Positions 1 through 11,753 of a stretch of 64,000 nt of DNA are shown in pieces; positions within the stretch are counted from its first letter, which is position 1; each line of letters begins with the position of its first letter. The DNA is from Lotus japonicus. Its lineage: Eukaryota > Streptophyta > Magnoliopsida > Fabales > Fabaceae. The notes beneath the pieces were generated by a model. The model saw only the letters and a list, made by a program, of their open reading frames with translations, had not been told where the DNA came from and searched no databases. The DNA is taken from positions 54,798,066 to 54,862,065 of the forward strand of contig NC_080042.1 in assembly GCF_012489685.1 (NCBI RefSeq). The letters are read 5' to 3'. The position numbers were made by a program, and so were the translations under genes.

Positions 1-13
1 GTATCAGCATGCT

Positions 14-1399
14 TCAGTGTCTGCTCAAACACAAAAGTTCCAAATCAAACGCAATAGACTTGTCAATCCTATATATCAATTTGGCAAGCGTTGCAGAAAC
101 ACCAGAAGTATGTTGAGTAGGAACCCAATTCACAGCACCAATCCTATTAAGGATAGCATACTTCACACTGAGATTCCCAGTAGACAACAACTTCTTGCTG
201 GGCCACTTCTTCACATGACCTGCAGTAAGCTCCTTGGCAACATCATCCATGGGCACTTCTTCATCAACAAATTCAAGAGCACTTCTGCCAAGTGCTTGAT
301 TGACAACAGCAGGTGAAAACATCACACATTCAGCCCTCACATAGACTTTCCTGAATTCTGCACTTTCAGGAAGTCCAACATCAACAGAGAGATTCACCAA
401 GAACTCTCTCACAAGCTTCTCATAGCACCTTCCAACATTCTGAATAGTCTTCATCAGACCTGCTTTCTCAATTAGTGCAATTACATCTCTGCATTCAAGA
501 ACATCAGAACCAACTTCCCTTTCCTTGGCCATTCTCCTCTTGCAAACAAACTTCCACTTCTGAACATTCTCTTCTAAGTGGAAAGACACTCTATCAATAG
601 GAACAGTAGGAACATTCTGAGGAATATGCTTACCAGAAAACTTCTTTTTCTCAGAAGATCGAATGTCCTGGACACCGACTTCAACATCTGACCCAGAGTC
701 TTCAACTTCAACTGAAATCTTCCTCTTCCTCTTCTCAGTGGGAGTCTTTTCTTCCTTTTGCTTTCCCTTACTCTTCACACTGGCCTGTCTGGATTTCTTT
801 GATGGAGTAGGAGTGATTTCAGGAGAAGAAATCCTTCTTTTCTTCTTCATCCTCGCAGCAACACTATCAGCAAAAGTCTTAGTCAGAGGAAGATCATCAG
901 AAGCATCATCAGAGATGTCCTGAACAGAGGTTGGAGCCTGTATTGGCTCTTCAGAATTGATACCCGCAGAGTTATCATTCTTTGAATCAGCATCCTTAGA
1001 AGAGGATGATACAGAGATATCAGGCTGGGTAGCACCACCTGAATCTTCATGAGAAGTGGAATCCTTTCCAGAATTTTCTTGAGCAGAACTTTCGTTAGAC
1101 CCAGATGTCTCAACATCAGGCACAACATCAGGGGGCGATTTCACAGGAGAATCTTCATCATTGATTTTCTCTTCGTCAGGAACATCCTCAAGGATAGGAA
1201 CATTCGGAGCTTTGCTATTCTTGACCTGTGATTTGTAGACCTTACACGTTGGGTTTCGTGATCTCATCTTCTTGGGAGCTTTCTTGGACACAGAAGATGG
1301 TTGAGAAGAATCACTCTTCAAACCCATACACTTGACTCCTTTAGCAGTTCTTTCAATCTTGGCCTTGACAGATTCCTTCTTTCCTGAACTTTGAGACAT
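14..1399 (-). CDS. Envelope-like extra ORF of the Sirevirus (461 aa)
   Basis: An open frame follows the pol stop on the same strand and ends with TGA at 14-16. I start it at the ATG at 1397-1399 (MSQSSGKKE) because the sequence before it looks like leader. The frame is open further upstream to 1618, and that part holds a short hydrophobic run. Residues 1 to about 280 are rich in Ser, Lys, Glu and Asp and look disordered, with basic clusters such as KKKRR. The last 180 or so residues look folded, resembling the plant-transposon domain seen in legume Sirevirus ORF2 proteins. No clear signal peptide or transmembrane anchor is visible from this start, so an envelope role is by position only. It is complete, unlike the pol beside it. 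Confidence 0.7.
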   Translation of the reverse strand: MSQSSGKKESVKAKIERTAKGVKCMGLKSDSSQPSSVSKKAPKKMRSRNPTCKVYKSQVKNSKAPNVPILEDVPDEEKINDEDSPVKSPPDVVPDVETSGSNESSAQENSGKDSTSHEDSGGATQPDISVSSSSKDADSKNDNSAGINSEEPIQAPTSVQDISDDASDDLPLTKTFADSVAARMKKKRRISSPEITPTPSKKSRQASVKSKGKQKEEKTPTEKRKRKISVEVEDSGSDVEVGVQDIRSSEKKKFSGKHIPQNVPTVPIDRVSFHLEENVQKWKFVCKRRMAKEREVGSDVLECRDVIALIEKAGLMKTIQNVGRCYEKLVREFLVNLSVDVGLPESAEFRKVYVRAECVMFSPAVVNQALGRSALEFVDEEVPMDDVAKELTAGHVKKWPSKKLLSTGNLSVKYAILNRIGAVNWVPTQHTSGVSATLAKLIYRIDKSIAFDLELLCLSRH

Positions 1400-1636
1400 G
1401 ATGAATCGAGAGCAATTACAAACAGAGTACAGAACAACGAAACAGAATTGCAAATGAGAGATGATAAATCTTGAAGAAGATAGATGCACAAGCGGTTGAG
1501 AGAACACAATTTGCCCGTTGGAGATAGTTATAGGATAAGTGAACCATGAAGTAACTTTCTCTCTGCTGATGTCACAACGGCAGTTAATGATGACCAAGAA
1601 TAAACTAGCCGTTAACACACTGGAGCATGCTAATTG

Positions 1637-3637
1637 CTATGCATCAGAAAGACAAATCCCTAGACTTCCTCTTAATTTTTCAAAAGTGATTGCATCAAGG
1701 GGTTTTGTGAAAATATCAGCCAATTGCTTGTCAGTTGTAACGTGATCCAAATTAACAATTTTATCCTCTACCAAGTCTCTAATAAAATGATGTCTAATGT
1801 CAATATGCTTGGTCCTGCTATGCTGTATGGGATTTTTAGAAATATTAATTGCACTGAGATTGTCGCAGTACAATGTCATGACATCCTGTTCAACATCATA
1901 CTCTTTCAGCATTGGCTTCATCCACATGAGTTGAGTACAACTACTTCCTGCTGCAATATATTCTGCTTCAGCTGTAGACAATGAGACACAATTCTGCTTC
2001 TTGCTAAACCATGAAATCAAATTATTCCCTAAGAAGAAACATCCACCAGATGTGCTCTTTCGATCATCTGCACTACCTGCCCAATCTGCATCACAGAATC
2101 CAACTAAGGAGGAATTTGTATCATGAGTATAGAGAATACCATAGTCACTTGTGCCATTGATGTACTTGATAATTCTCTTGACTTGAAGCAGATGACTTGC
2201 TTTAGGAGCTGCTTGATATCTAGCACAAACTCCGACAGCAAAAGTGATGTCTGGTCTGCTAGCAGTGAGATACAGCAAGCTTCCAATCATGCTTCTATAG
2301 AGACTTTGATCAACATCTTCCCCCTGCTCATCCTTGGAAAGTTTAATGTGTGTAGCAGCAGGAGTTCTCTTGTGACCAGCCTTTTCAAGGCCAAACTTCT
2401 TGACTAACCCTTTAGCATACTTACTCTGTGATATGAACATAGAATCTTCCATTTGTTTGACTTGTAGTCCTAGAAAATAATTCAATTCACCAACTAGGCT
2501 CATCTCAAATTCAGATTTAATTTGTCGGACAAAATGCTCCACCATTGAGTTCGACATTCCTCCAAAGACAATGTCATCCACATAAATCTGTGCTATCATG
2601 AGCTTACCTTTGTCATTCTTCACAAACAGAGTTTTATCAATTCCACCCTTGCTGTAGCCATTGCTTACAAGAAATTCAGTTAACCTTTCATACCAAGCCC
2701 TAGGTGCTTGCTTCAAACCATACAAGGCCTTCCTCAACTTGTACACATGATCTGGATGATGCGGATCTATAAATCCTTTAGGTTGTTCAACATAGACTTC
2801 TTCATTCAAATAGCCATTCAGAAAAGCACTCTTCACATCCATCTGATATAGTCTGAACTTCAAGAGACAAGATACACCTAACAAGAGTCTTATAGATTCC
2901 AGTCTAGCTACAGGAGCAAAGGTTTCATCAAAATCAACTCCTTCTATCTGAGTATATCCTTGAGCAACTAGCCTTGCTTTATTCCTTGTGACAGTTCCAG
3001 TTTCATCTAATTTGTTCTTGAAGATCCACTTAGTACCAATGATGTTTACTTCTTCAGGTCTAGGAACTAACTCCCACACTTCATTTCTTCTGAACTGCTC
3101 TAGCTCCTCTTGCATAGCATTTATCCAGTATTCATAAGTGAGAGCTTCATTGACATTCTTGGGTTCTATCTTAGAGATGAAACAACTGTGAGCAATTATA
3201 CTTCTGGATCTGGTAGTCACCCCTTCTTGAAGGTTACCAATAATGTTTTCTTGAGGATGATTCTTCTGAACCCTGATTGATGGAGCTTTGTTTGATGTCA
3301 TATCTTTGTCTTCCTTTTCATCAGCACTTGTTTCTGACTCATTGTCGAGGGCGGTTGCTGGAGCATCGGCTGGAACATCAGTACCATCATCATCTTCATT
3401 CAGAACTTCTTCTTCCTTCTTGCTTGGTTCATCATCTACAATCACATTCACAGATTCCATCATGGTCCTTGTGCGAGAGTTAAAAACTCTATAAGCTTTG
3501 CTGTTCATAGAATATCCCATGAAAATTCCTTCATCACTTCTAGGATCAAGCTTCCTCTTAGGATCACGATCTGCAAGGATATAACATTTACTTCCAAATA
3601 TGTGAAAGTATTTTACAGACGGTTTTCTACCTTTCAA
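1637..3637 (-). pseudogene. Sirevirus pol, reverse transcriptase and RNase H part
   Basis: This 666-residue frame holds the copia reverse transcriptase, with the catalytic YVDD box near residue 352, followed by the copia RNase H ([15 protein letters not shown], then [10 protein letters not shown] and [10 protein letters not shown]). It ends normally in a stop shortly before the envelope-like ORF. It is the same reading frame as the integrase part to its right, separated only by a TAG at 3647-3649, so pol is interrupted by one nonsense codon rather than rearranged. All catalytic motifs I can check are present here. Read-through of that stop is possible in principle, but the split gag makes this copy inactive anyway. 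Confidence 0.9.
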
Positions 3638-3646
3638 TAGCTCATA

Positions 3647-5407
3647 CTATGTGGAGGATGTCCCTGCCCTGATGGTGACTCTATTATGTATGTAACAGGC
3701 AGTACTCATAGCTTCAGCCCAGAACTGGTGCGGAATCTTCTTAGCATGTAACATTACTCTAGCTGATTCCTGGAGAGTTCTATTTTTCCTTTCAACTATT
3801 CCATTCTGCTGTGGCGTGATGGGGGCAGAAAATTCATGACTAATACCTTCTGTTCCACAGAACTCCAAGAATTTTGAATTCTCAAACTCCCTTCCATGAT
3901 CACTTCTGATTCTTACAATCACACAGTCCTTCTCATTCTGAAGTCTCATACATAGATTCTTGAATATTTCAAAAGTCTCTGATTTTTCTCTCATAAATTC
4001 AACCCATGTATACCTTGAAAAATCATCTACACAGACAAACACATACCTTTTTCCTCCCAAGCTTTCAACCTGCATGGGACCCATGAGATCCATGTGAAGC
4101 AACTCCAGAACCTTTGTCGTGGTCTGATGCCGGAGCATCTTGTGTGGCACCTTGGTTTGCTTACCAATCTGACATTCTCCACATAGCTTTCCTTCTCCCA
4201 AGCTCAAATTGGGCAGCCCCCTTATTGCTTCATCTGCAAGAATCTTTTGCATGCTTCGGTAGTTGAGATGTCCTAGTCTTTGATGCCATACATTCACCTC
4301 ATCTTCTTTAGTTAACAAACATCTGGAAACATGACCTTTTTCTTCTGATGTCCACATATAACAGTTGTCTTTTGATCTGACTCCTCTCATCACAACCCTC
4401 TCATCATCAGTGGTCACAACACATTCTATCTTATTGAACTTCACATTATATCCTTGATCACACAGTTGACTTATGCTGATTAGGTTGGCTGTTAAACCAT
4501 TTACAAGTAACACATTGTTCAAGTTAGGAGATTCTGTGCTGACAAGTTTTCCTACTCCCTTGATCTTCCCTTTAGCTCCATCTCCAAAAGTAACATAGTT
4601 GGTGGAGTGACTTCTGATGTCTTGCAAGAAACTCTTGTTTCCTGTCATGTGCTTTGAGCAGCCACTATCAAAATACCAATCTTCCTTTGATGATGCTCTG
4701 AAAGACGTGTAGGCTACCTGACATCTGACTTCACCCTTGGGCTTCCATTGCTTCCTCATCTGAACAGGCTTTTTATCGTACATCTGAGGATAACCATATA
4801 ACTTGTAACAGTAGGGCTTTATATGACCATTCTTACCACAGTAGTGACACTTCCAAGGTACAGTTTTGTCAAGCTTAAGTTGGGGTTTCACATGCAGAGG
4901 TACATGTCGAGGCAATGAATCTGACAACTGATAATTTCTGGGCTTCTTGAACTCAGTTTGTTTTGCAGCGGACACAAATTTCTTTGAACCTTTCTGATTT
5001 TCTTTGTTTGCTGTTCTATAGTCAAAGCCAATTCCCTTCAAACTCCCTCCTTGCTTGCTAGTCTCTTTCAGAATTTCATCAAGCATATCAGAACCACTGT
5101 TCAACATTCTAACAGATTTGTGAGTAGCTTCAAGCTTTCTTGTCAGAGTTGCCACTTCCTCTTGAAGTCCTGCATTAATCAACACTAGATTAGCTTTTTC
5201 CATAACATCAGCATTTTTAAACTTACTTTGCCATTCCTCCAGATCTTCCTTCAGCTTTGTGCTGAGCTCTTTCAGCCTTTCATTCTGAGAGACAAGTTGT
5301 TCTATCTCACTTTGCCTTTCATTCCCGCTTGTAAGTCTCAGCCAGTTCCTCATCTGTAATGTCCTCATCACTTGTATCAGACTCATAGATGGTTCCAGAG
5401 AAAGCAT
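3647..5407 (-). pseudogene. Sirevirus gag C-terminus, protease and integrase part
   Basis: The frame starts with a coiled-coil stretch (about residues 35-100), then a CCHC knuckle at residues 187-200 (CHYCGKNGHIKPYC), the protease active site WYFDSGCSKHMTG, a GAG-pre-integrase HHCC finger (HQRLGHL to CGECQIGKQ), and the integrase core with its acidic residues in HMDLMGPM, RSDHGREF and QNGIVERK. The first 30 or so residues are out of frame with the gag ORF that overlaps it at 5319-5407, which marks a small indel near 5330. It ends at the TAG at 3647-3649. Confidence 0.9.
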
Positions 5408-6249
5408 TGACTTTGTTTACAGATATCTCCTCCTCATCTTCAGTGTCTTCATCTGACCAAGTTACCATCATACCTTTCTTCTGCTTCTTTAGATAGGTGG
5501 CGCATTCAGACCTGATATGACCATATCCTTCACATTCATGACACTGCACTCCTTTATTCTGACCAGATCTTTCTTCTTCTTTGGTCTTCCTCTGTGAATT
5601 GGACAACTTGGGTTTGTTATCGAACTTCATGTCCTGGACATTAGGCCTGCTTCTTTTGTCAATCTTTCTCAATGCTCTGTTGAATTTTCTTGCTAGCATG
5701 GCCAGAGCCTCAGAAAGATTTTCACCCTCACAATCTTCATCATCACCTTCATCAGTGTTTGACACAAAAGCAATACTCTTATTCTTCTTCTCAGATTTTC
5801 CACTCAGTTTCAACTCAAATGTCTGCAAAGAGCCAATAAGTTCATCAACCTTCATGTTCTCAATGTCTTGAGCCTCCTCAATTGCAGTGACTTTCATAGC
5901 AAACTTCTGAGGAAGAGATCTCAAGATCTTCCTTACAAGCTTCTCATCTGACATAGGTTCTCCCAAAGCAAATGAAGCATTAGACAAGTCACGGACACGC
6001 ATGTGGAATTCTGAAATAGTCTCTTCTTCAGTCATCATCAAATTTTCAAATTGAGTAGTAAGCATCTGAAGCCTTGACATCCTTACTCGAGTAGTTCCTT
6101 CATGTGCAGTTTTCAGAATTTCCCAAGCATCCTTTGCCACAGTACACGTATTGATCAGCCTAAACATATTCTTGTCAACTCCATTAAAGATAGCATTTAG
6201 AGCCTTTGAATTTCCAAGAGCAGCTTCATCTTCAACACTGGTCCATTCT
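5319..6249 (-). pseudogene. Sirevirus gag, main part
   Basis: This holds most of the gag domain (UBN2-type retrotransposon gag, about the first 150 residues) followed by a Lys/Glu-rich linker and a first CCHC knuckle (CHECEGYGHIRSEC). The frame is open from 6249, where an inserted solo LTR begins, to the stop at 5319. The missing N-terminus is found at 10056-10260, on the far side of the insertion, in the frame expected if the insertion and one copy of its target duplication are discounted. Two zinc knuckles, one here and one in the next frame, are typical of Sireviruses. Confidence 0.85.
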
Positions 6250-6997
6250 TGTAAGGCCCAAGTTTTTAAGTTTATGCTAAGTGAATAAATTTCTTATTCA
6301 CGATTAGGGTTGATGTAATGTGAAGGGAAACCTGAACAAGAGTTTACCAAATGAAATAAAATTATGAAGGAGAAAGTTCAGGAAAAGTCTAAGGATTTCA
6401 TCAAAATCGATAAAAGGTATAGCACGATCGATTCGCTTAAACCTAGGATAAGAACCTTAGGAAAAGACTATGTTCCACCCTTGGAACACTATAGGAATAA
6501 AATTTCCAAAAATCTTCCACCCTTGGAACACTGTAGGAATTTAGTCCAAAAATCTTCAGAGAAATGTTAGAACTTCTCTTATTCCATATATAACAATCGT
6601 TTCGAGGCGAAACTCTAGGATCTACGAACGTCCGATTCCAATCATCGGAAGTTTGCCGAAACCGAATCCCTGGTATTTCAAAACCCTAGAATTTCTCGAC
6701 AATGAAGACTTTATCTATTCAGAGCTTCAAATGAATATTCTACACGCGTACACCCATTTCTCTTGATGATTTCAATCTTTCTTCAGAAGGAAGTTTTCCA
6801 TTCCGACATTCGATGCAAAAAGCAACTTATCGGGTAAAATAGTTTTACACCGACTATGCATTAGTTGCCAAAAATACAAGGAGACATCTTTTTAGTTTTG
6901 GAATTCTTTTGCCAAAACATATCTTAGAATTCACGGAGAATGACGCCGGAAAAATCAGATTCGCGAAACTTTCATTTTCCCGCGAATTTCCATCTTC

Positions 6998-7005
6998 TAT
7001 ATATA
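6998..7005 (+). promoter_or_regulatory. TATA box of the solo LTR
   Basis: TATATATA lies about 750 bp into the LTR and is followed by an A-rich leader and a CT/GA-rich stretch. The related LTR at 33103-36177 has a TATA-like TATAAATA at the matching place on its own sense strand. This would be the U3/R transition. Activity cannot be judged from sequence. Confidence 0.5.
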
Positions 7006-8399
7006 GCAAGCAAGTGAGAAAAAAACACAAAACTCCTCCATTTTTCTCTCCAAGGCCGCGAGTTCATCCAAGGAAGAAGGAAGAAGAATTTTCTTCATTA
7101 CTTGCTTGATCGTTGATCCGTTAGTTGCTGCTTCAAGGTTTCGAGGTATAGTCGCTAATCCTTACCTCTGATCGCTTTTTCCATAGCTTTTCTGTAGACT
7201 TTTCTGAGCCGATAGTTTATGGGTTTTTGCAAAACTATCCTGAATCTTTCATTTCTGATTCTAAACCTCTTCTTTATGTGCCCAAGATCACTTCTGCCGG
7301 ATTAGATTTTCCGTTATGTCGCCGGAATTCCGTCGGAATCAAATTTAGCCTAAAATACCCATTTTTGGAGTTTTTGGTGTAAAGCTTCAACCTTTAGGCT
7401 GAAAACTATCGCCTTAGCTTAGTGCTAGTAGGATTAGTTGTCATAAACGTCGTTGGTGACGTCCCTGCAAAATTTTATTTTTGTGATTTCAGTTTTGAAA
7501 AATCCTAAGTTAAAAATCATGACCAAAATACCCCTGCGACAGTTTTTGATCCGATAATTTTTCCGAGTTCAGAATACCCTTAGTTACGGCTTATGAAAGC
7601 ATAGGAACCAAGTTTGATCGAAGAAAAATCGAGCCCCATAATTGCACAAAGTGGCCGAGCCCTATTAGGGGGGAGGAGGAAAATTTCATTTTCCGAAAAC
7701 TTGTCTTTCGCGCTAGATTATCGTACCTTAGAGTATAGATTACTTCGAGTAACCTTAGTAAGTATCGATAGCTTAGTTTTCGATAGATTCTGATAGTATT
7801 TCTGTGGTTTTGCTCTAAAGGTGATTTTGAGGAATTTCCAGCGGAGCAAGGCTTTGATTGTGGAACTTTAGGAGATAACTCTGGAGAACCTACAGGTGAG
7901 GGCTTCTCACTGAATCTCTAGTTAATACTTAGGGTCGATGCTTTCGACATTGTTTACTGTTTATGCACTGGATTGTGTGTGATTGGAAAATGTTTTCTGA
8001 GGCTTCGGCTGACAATGTAGATGATGCATCTACTGAATGTTTTTGATGAGTGGATTACATGCTAAGTGCTAATTGGGTAATTTAGGATGTGTGGTGCATG
8101 CCTTATATGCTAAGTGCTATGTGGTTATTGCTTAATATATTGATATATGACATGTTGATTGGTTGTGCTGAGTTATTTATACTTATGCAATGAGATCTGA
8201 GATTCTGAATGGTGAGAATAGCGGGCAGGTCATGCCGATTTTATTTTGAGAGTTTTAAGAAAGTTTGATAGGACGAATGAGATTCGGACCTTGTTATGAT
8301 GTGTATGGATCGAGACATTCTCTGGAGTCATTTGGGGATTTGGAGATCCCGAGAACTTATAGGAATTGCGATAAGACTAAAAGGATAGTATTTTGTAAA

Positions 8400-8760
8400 G
8401 AAAACTCATAAGACATTAAACAACCTCTAAATCTTTAATTAATGATAATAAACTCGAAAGGAAGGCGTGGAAGTTAAATCTTAGTTTTGGAAAACGAGAA
8501 GTGTCGTCGGATCCCAGTGTTGAGAAAGTTGAGAGGCTTCGAGTATGTAAATGTTGTGGTGCTGTTGGAGCAGCGTTTGTTATTGTGCTGTTGGAGCAGC
8601 TATGTTGTTGGGCTATCCTGGGGATAAGTCCGGGGAATTGATAGTTCCCGAGTATGTTGATACTCTTGCTCGTTGAGCAGTTGTGACCATCGGATTGAGA
8701 TGAGTCGGATGATTTGGAGATCATCATGAGAGAATGTGTGTTGTGGAAAGAAGTGTCTTT
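8400..8760. other. Non-coding interior of the solo LTR
   Basis: There is no gene here. Small open frames on both strands in the 7.1-10.0 kb interior have no recognisable domain and no match between the two LTR copies. A 16-bp motif, GTGCTGTTGGAGCAGC, occurs twice close together near 8560-8600. Confidence 0.5.
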
Positions 8761-10055
8761 TGTCGCAGAATCGACTTTACCTTAGGGTAAGCTTTTAGAG
8801 ACTTTAATTTAGCTAGAACACGTGGCGACGTGTCGAGTGAGATTCGGAGACGTTGTTTGACTAATCATCCTGCATTCATGCAACATTAATGGGGTATTAA
8901 CACAGGACGTACTCTGGACCTCGTCGGATTCAAAAATGGTCATAAGACCCGGATTTCCGTGTAAGAGCGTCTGTAGACGTCTCTTGTAGCAGACCGAAAT
9001 GGCAGACCTACGGGTTACGGCTGATCTGACTACCGCTGTCGTTGGAATAAGAGGCACGCGAGCCGAAATGGTCCCACCGTGGCTGGTGCTAGGGCTGATC
9101 CGTTGATGTCCATCCGTTCCGGATTGCATATTGGTTGACTGGGTTAACCTGCATACATATCATGCAACATGCATACTAATTTAGTTGTTGAGTGTGATTG
9201 GTAATTGTTAAACCTATTTGGAACATGCTATCTGCTATTATTGCGTTTATGTTATTATGGAACATGCAACCCTAGGAATAACATCTCTAGCTATAAGCCT
9301 AAGTGGCTATCTATTACTTGTACCTATTGGGTTTATTATTTATATAATTCTTTGGAGTTGACCCTCGCGTCTTCTGTGTGTGCTTTGGCGGACAAACGCC
9401 CTTTGTCAGATGTCTTTGGCGGACTGGTTCACGACGGTTCACCCTTCGGGGGAAACTAGAGTTGAGATGCTGGAACAGGAGCGCATCGCGGTAGCGAGAG
9501 GAGGACGGATGGTGTACATAGACTAGGTCGCTCTGGATCTCGAATTCGGACGACGATCATGCTAGCATGTAGGTTTTAGTGCTGGTGTGAGCTCCTCGAG
9601 ATGGGATTAGTGTAGGAGTAGAGTCTTAGCTCTGAACATCATTTTTTTCTTTTGGGACAGGGTAGTTTCCCACCTATAGCTTTTTGTGTGGTTTCTTTAC
9701 AGGAATCACAGAGAGTTGGTTGGACTTAGGAGGTCTTGCTTCAGGCCGATGGGCCAGCTGATTTTCAGTTTTGAGGGATGGTGTTGCGGACACTTCACCT
9801 TTAATTTCAGTCTGTACACATTGCCTTCGGGCGCTACACTTTTCTTTCCGTCACTGGAGGTTACTCGTGACGAGGTTGTTACTTACAGCGGGGGCTGTAT
9901 TATATATTGTACATTAGTTCTGTTGCTTGTCGCTTTTGGGTTTTATTCAATTCAGTCTTGTCTTAGTTATTATCGAAAAAAAAAATATTCACGTTTTTCC
10001 GCATTAAGTTTATTTTTGGTTACTAAAGTGACGCCACCGAAATCGGGGTGTTACA

Positions 10056-10260
10056 ATTCTTCTTCAGGTTTTTCCACAACAGTAGTAGAGGTGCCTTCAA
10101 CCTCAGCCATAGTGGGGTGCTTCCAACCCTTGACAATAGCTTTCCAAGTCTTGTTGTCAATTGATTTGAGAAAGGCTGTCATGCGAACCTTCCAGTAGTC
10201 ATAGTTAGTACCATCCAGAAGGGGTGGCCTATTGACAGATCCTCCCTCCTTGTTATCCAT
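10056..10260 (-). pseudogene. Sirevirus gag N-terminus, cut off by the solo LTR
   Basis: The ATG at 10258-10260 opens a frame starting MDNKEGGSVNRPPLLDG, followed by the NYDYWKVRM block typical of copia gag N-termini. The frame runs to the edge of the inserted solo LTR at 10055, where a stop supplied by the LTR ends it. The rest of gag resumes at 6249. The start is the first ATG after the 5' LTR and primer-binding site, as expected. Confidence 0.85.
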
Positions 10261-10311
10261 GAGAACTTGAATAAAAATCCCTGGAGCTCACCCAACCAGA
10301 ACAGGGTGCCT

Positions 10312-10323
10312 GCTCTGATGCCA
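10312..10323 (-). other. Primer-binding site of the Sirevirus
   Basis: On the minus strand the motif TGGCATCAGAGC lies two bases inside the 5' LTR. It differs by one base from the initiator tRNA-Met complement (TGGTATCAGAGC) used by most plant copia elements. Confidence 0.75.
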
Positions 10324-10325
10324 AT

Positions 10326-11238
10326 TGTAAATTCAGGTTCCCTCTGATACGATTGTCCTGCACGATGCTGGGACAAGAGGTTCGACAACCGCTTAACAGT
10401 AAAACAAAACTTAACAACAGAAACAATAACACACAGTAATTGTTAACCCAGTTCAGTGAAAACTTTCACCTACGTCTGGAGGGTTTGCACCCAAAGAAAG
10501 GAAATCCACTATCTCAAGATTCAGGAATTACAGACACTCATGAACAACTCAGTTCATAGTTCACTACCTAATCTACCCAGTGTATTTCTACTTAGAATCT
10601 CAACCTAAGTATGAGAGCCCCTCTCACTTTCTCTCAATCACTGCCACAGTGATTGGTGAACACAATGAACAAGTAGAGTTTGAACGCAATCAAACACATA
10701 GAATCTCTCTTTGCTTTATAGAACCAGTGAGCAAAGACAGATTCACAACTAACAAAGGACAAAGCACAATTAACAAATCCTAAAACACTCGATCTCTCTC
10801 TATCAGCTTCGACACCTTCATGTTTTAGGTCTTCATCCTTTTATAGACTTCAGCAGCGGTAGCTTGGGCTTTAGGGTTGGCACGAGCCGAAGATACAGAT
10901 TGCAGTAACAGCAATTCAAAACGCAATCTTGAGAGATTCGGTTTCTTATTGCACAAGTAAAGATAGAAACCAATATTTTAACAAAGATTGTTTCAACAAA
11001 TAACAACCCAACAAATAAACCCTTCTCGATAGCTACTTGTTCCTCAAGTAACTCAAAAAACATATCTTGAATAAATCTTCAGAGGACCCACAAACAGAAA
11101 CACAAGCTGAGGACTGATGCCCTAGCTACACGAGATCAGATGCCACGACATCTGCTTCGACAATCGGCTGTTTTGACAAAATGCTTGGCAACATGTTCCA
11201 ACAAAGTTTTTAACAAAATGAAAAAACAATTGCCAACA
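10326..11238 (-). repeat. 5' LTR of the Sirevirus (913 bp)
   Basis: On the minus strand it starts TGTTGGCAATTG and ends TTTACA, next to the primer-binding site. A TATA box (CTATAAAAGG on the minus strand) lies at 10848-10857. The outer boundary rests on the TG start and on the change to gypsy sequence at 11239. The second LTR is outside the window, so the exact end could be off by a few bases. Confidence 0.75.
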
Positions 11239-11753
11239 TGGCTGGGAGAATAAAGTCAAAAATTTTCGTATTCTAAACTTTTCGCTGCACCACCCCTTTC
11301 CTAGGCAAACTGAGTCCAAAAGCAGTCCCAGGGCGATGGCACTTGACCTGTTCGCCTTGCCAGCACTGCGCACGTGCCCTAAATCACGACACTTTTGACA
11401 GGTGTAGCGCGTTCGCCACGCGTTGCACCCTGAAGTAGTTTTTAAGCCAGAAATCCCCTGAATCTCAACTGCCACTTTTGAAATGTCTTTTCGAATCTTC
11501 AGCGAACCCTGCCAACCCGAATTTCAACCAATGAGCTTCCTTTACGGTGCCTTCCATTTAATGCGCCACGTCAAACCCTGACATTTTTGAATTTGAACCA
11601 ATCAGCATTAACGGCTACAACTTTTCGCCTAACACGCTTCCTTTACTTTCTACTTTCCCATCCTTTAAATTCTCTTCCCCACATTTCCCCTCTTTCCTTG
11701 TTAACTATCTCCTCACTCGCTCCTGATTCCTGTGCCGGCTTCCTTTACTAATC
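11239..11753 (+). other. Leader or promoter region of the antisense ORF
   Basis: This stretch has no coding frame I trust. It lies between the Sirevirus LTR and the first ATG of the antisense ORF. The last 120 bases are strongly pyrimidine-rich on the plus strand, and CCTTTAAATTC near 11663-11673 could act as a weak TATA-like box for plus-strand transcription. Confidence 0.35.

Larger units (their letters stand above)
6250..10055 (+). mobile_element. Solo LTR (3.8 kb) of a Ty3/gypsy family, inserted in gag
   Basis: The segment begins TGTAAGGCCC and ends GGGGTGTTACA, so the ends are an imperfect inverted repeat in the TG...CA form of LTRs. It is flanked by the direct repeat ATTCT (6245-6249 and 10056-10060). 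It holds no coding frame, primer-binding site or terminal direct repeat, which favours a solo LTR over a large non-autonomous (LARD) element. A TATA box at 6998-7005 followed by a leader supports this. The ending resembles those of long gypsy LTRs. The element at 33103-36177 is a relative in the opposite orientation: the first kilobase aligns well by eye, including the TATA region and the segment around 6720-6860. Confidence 0.8.
14..11238 (-). mobile_element. Sirevirus-type Ty1/copia retrotransposon, 3' LTR outside the window
   Basis: Read on the minus strand, the order is 5' LTR (10326-11238), primer-binding site, gag, protease, integrase, reverse transcriptase, RNase H, then an extra ORF after pol. 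Integrase before reverse transcriptase defines Ty1/copia. The extra ORF downstream of pol and the gag with two zinc knuckles point to the Sirevirus (SIRE1-like) lineage. The copy is dead: gag is split by a 3.8-kb insertion at 6250-10055, there is a frameshift near 5330, and an in-frame TAG at 3647-3649. The 3' LTR should lie left of base 1, so no target duplication can be read. It seems to have landed inside the gypsy element on its right, upstream of that element's antisense ORF. Confidence 0.9.

Noticed and set aside
8416..10198. Open frames of 80-170 residues inside the 3.8-kb solo LTR
   Set aside because: They have no domains and lie in sequence that is LTR by its ends, target duplication and relation to 33103-36177.
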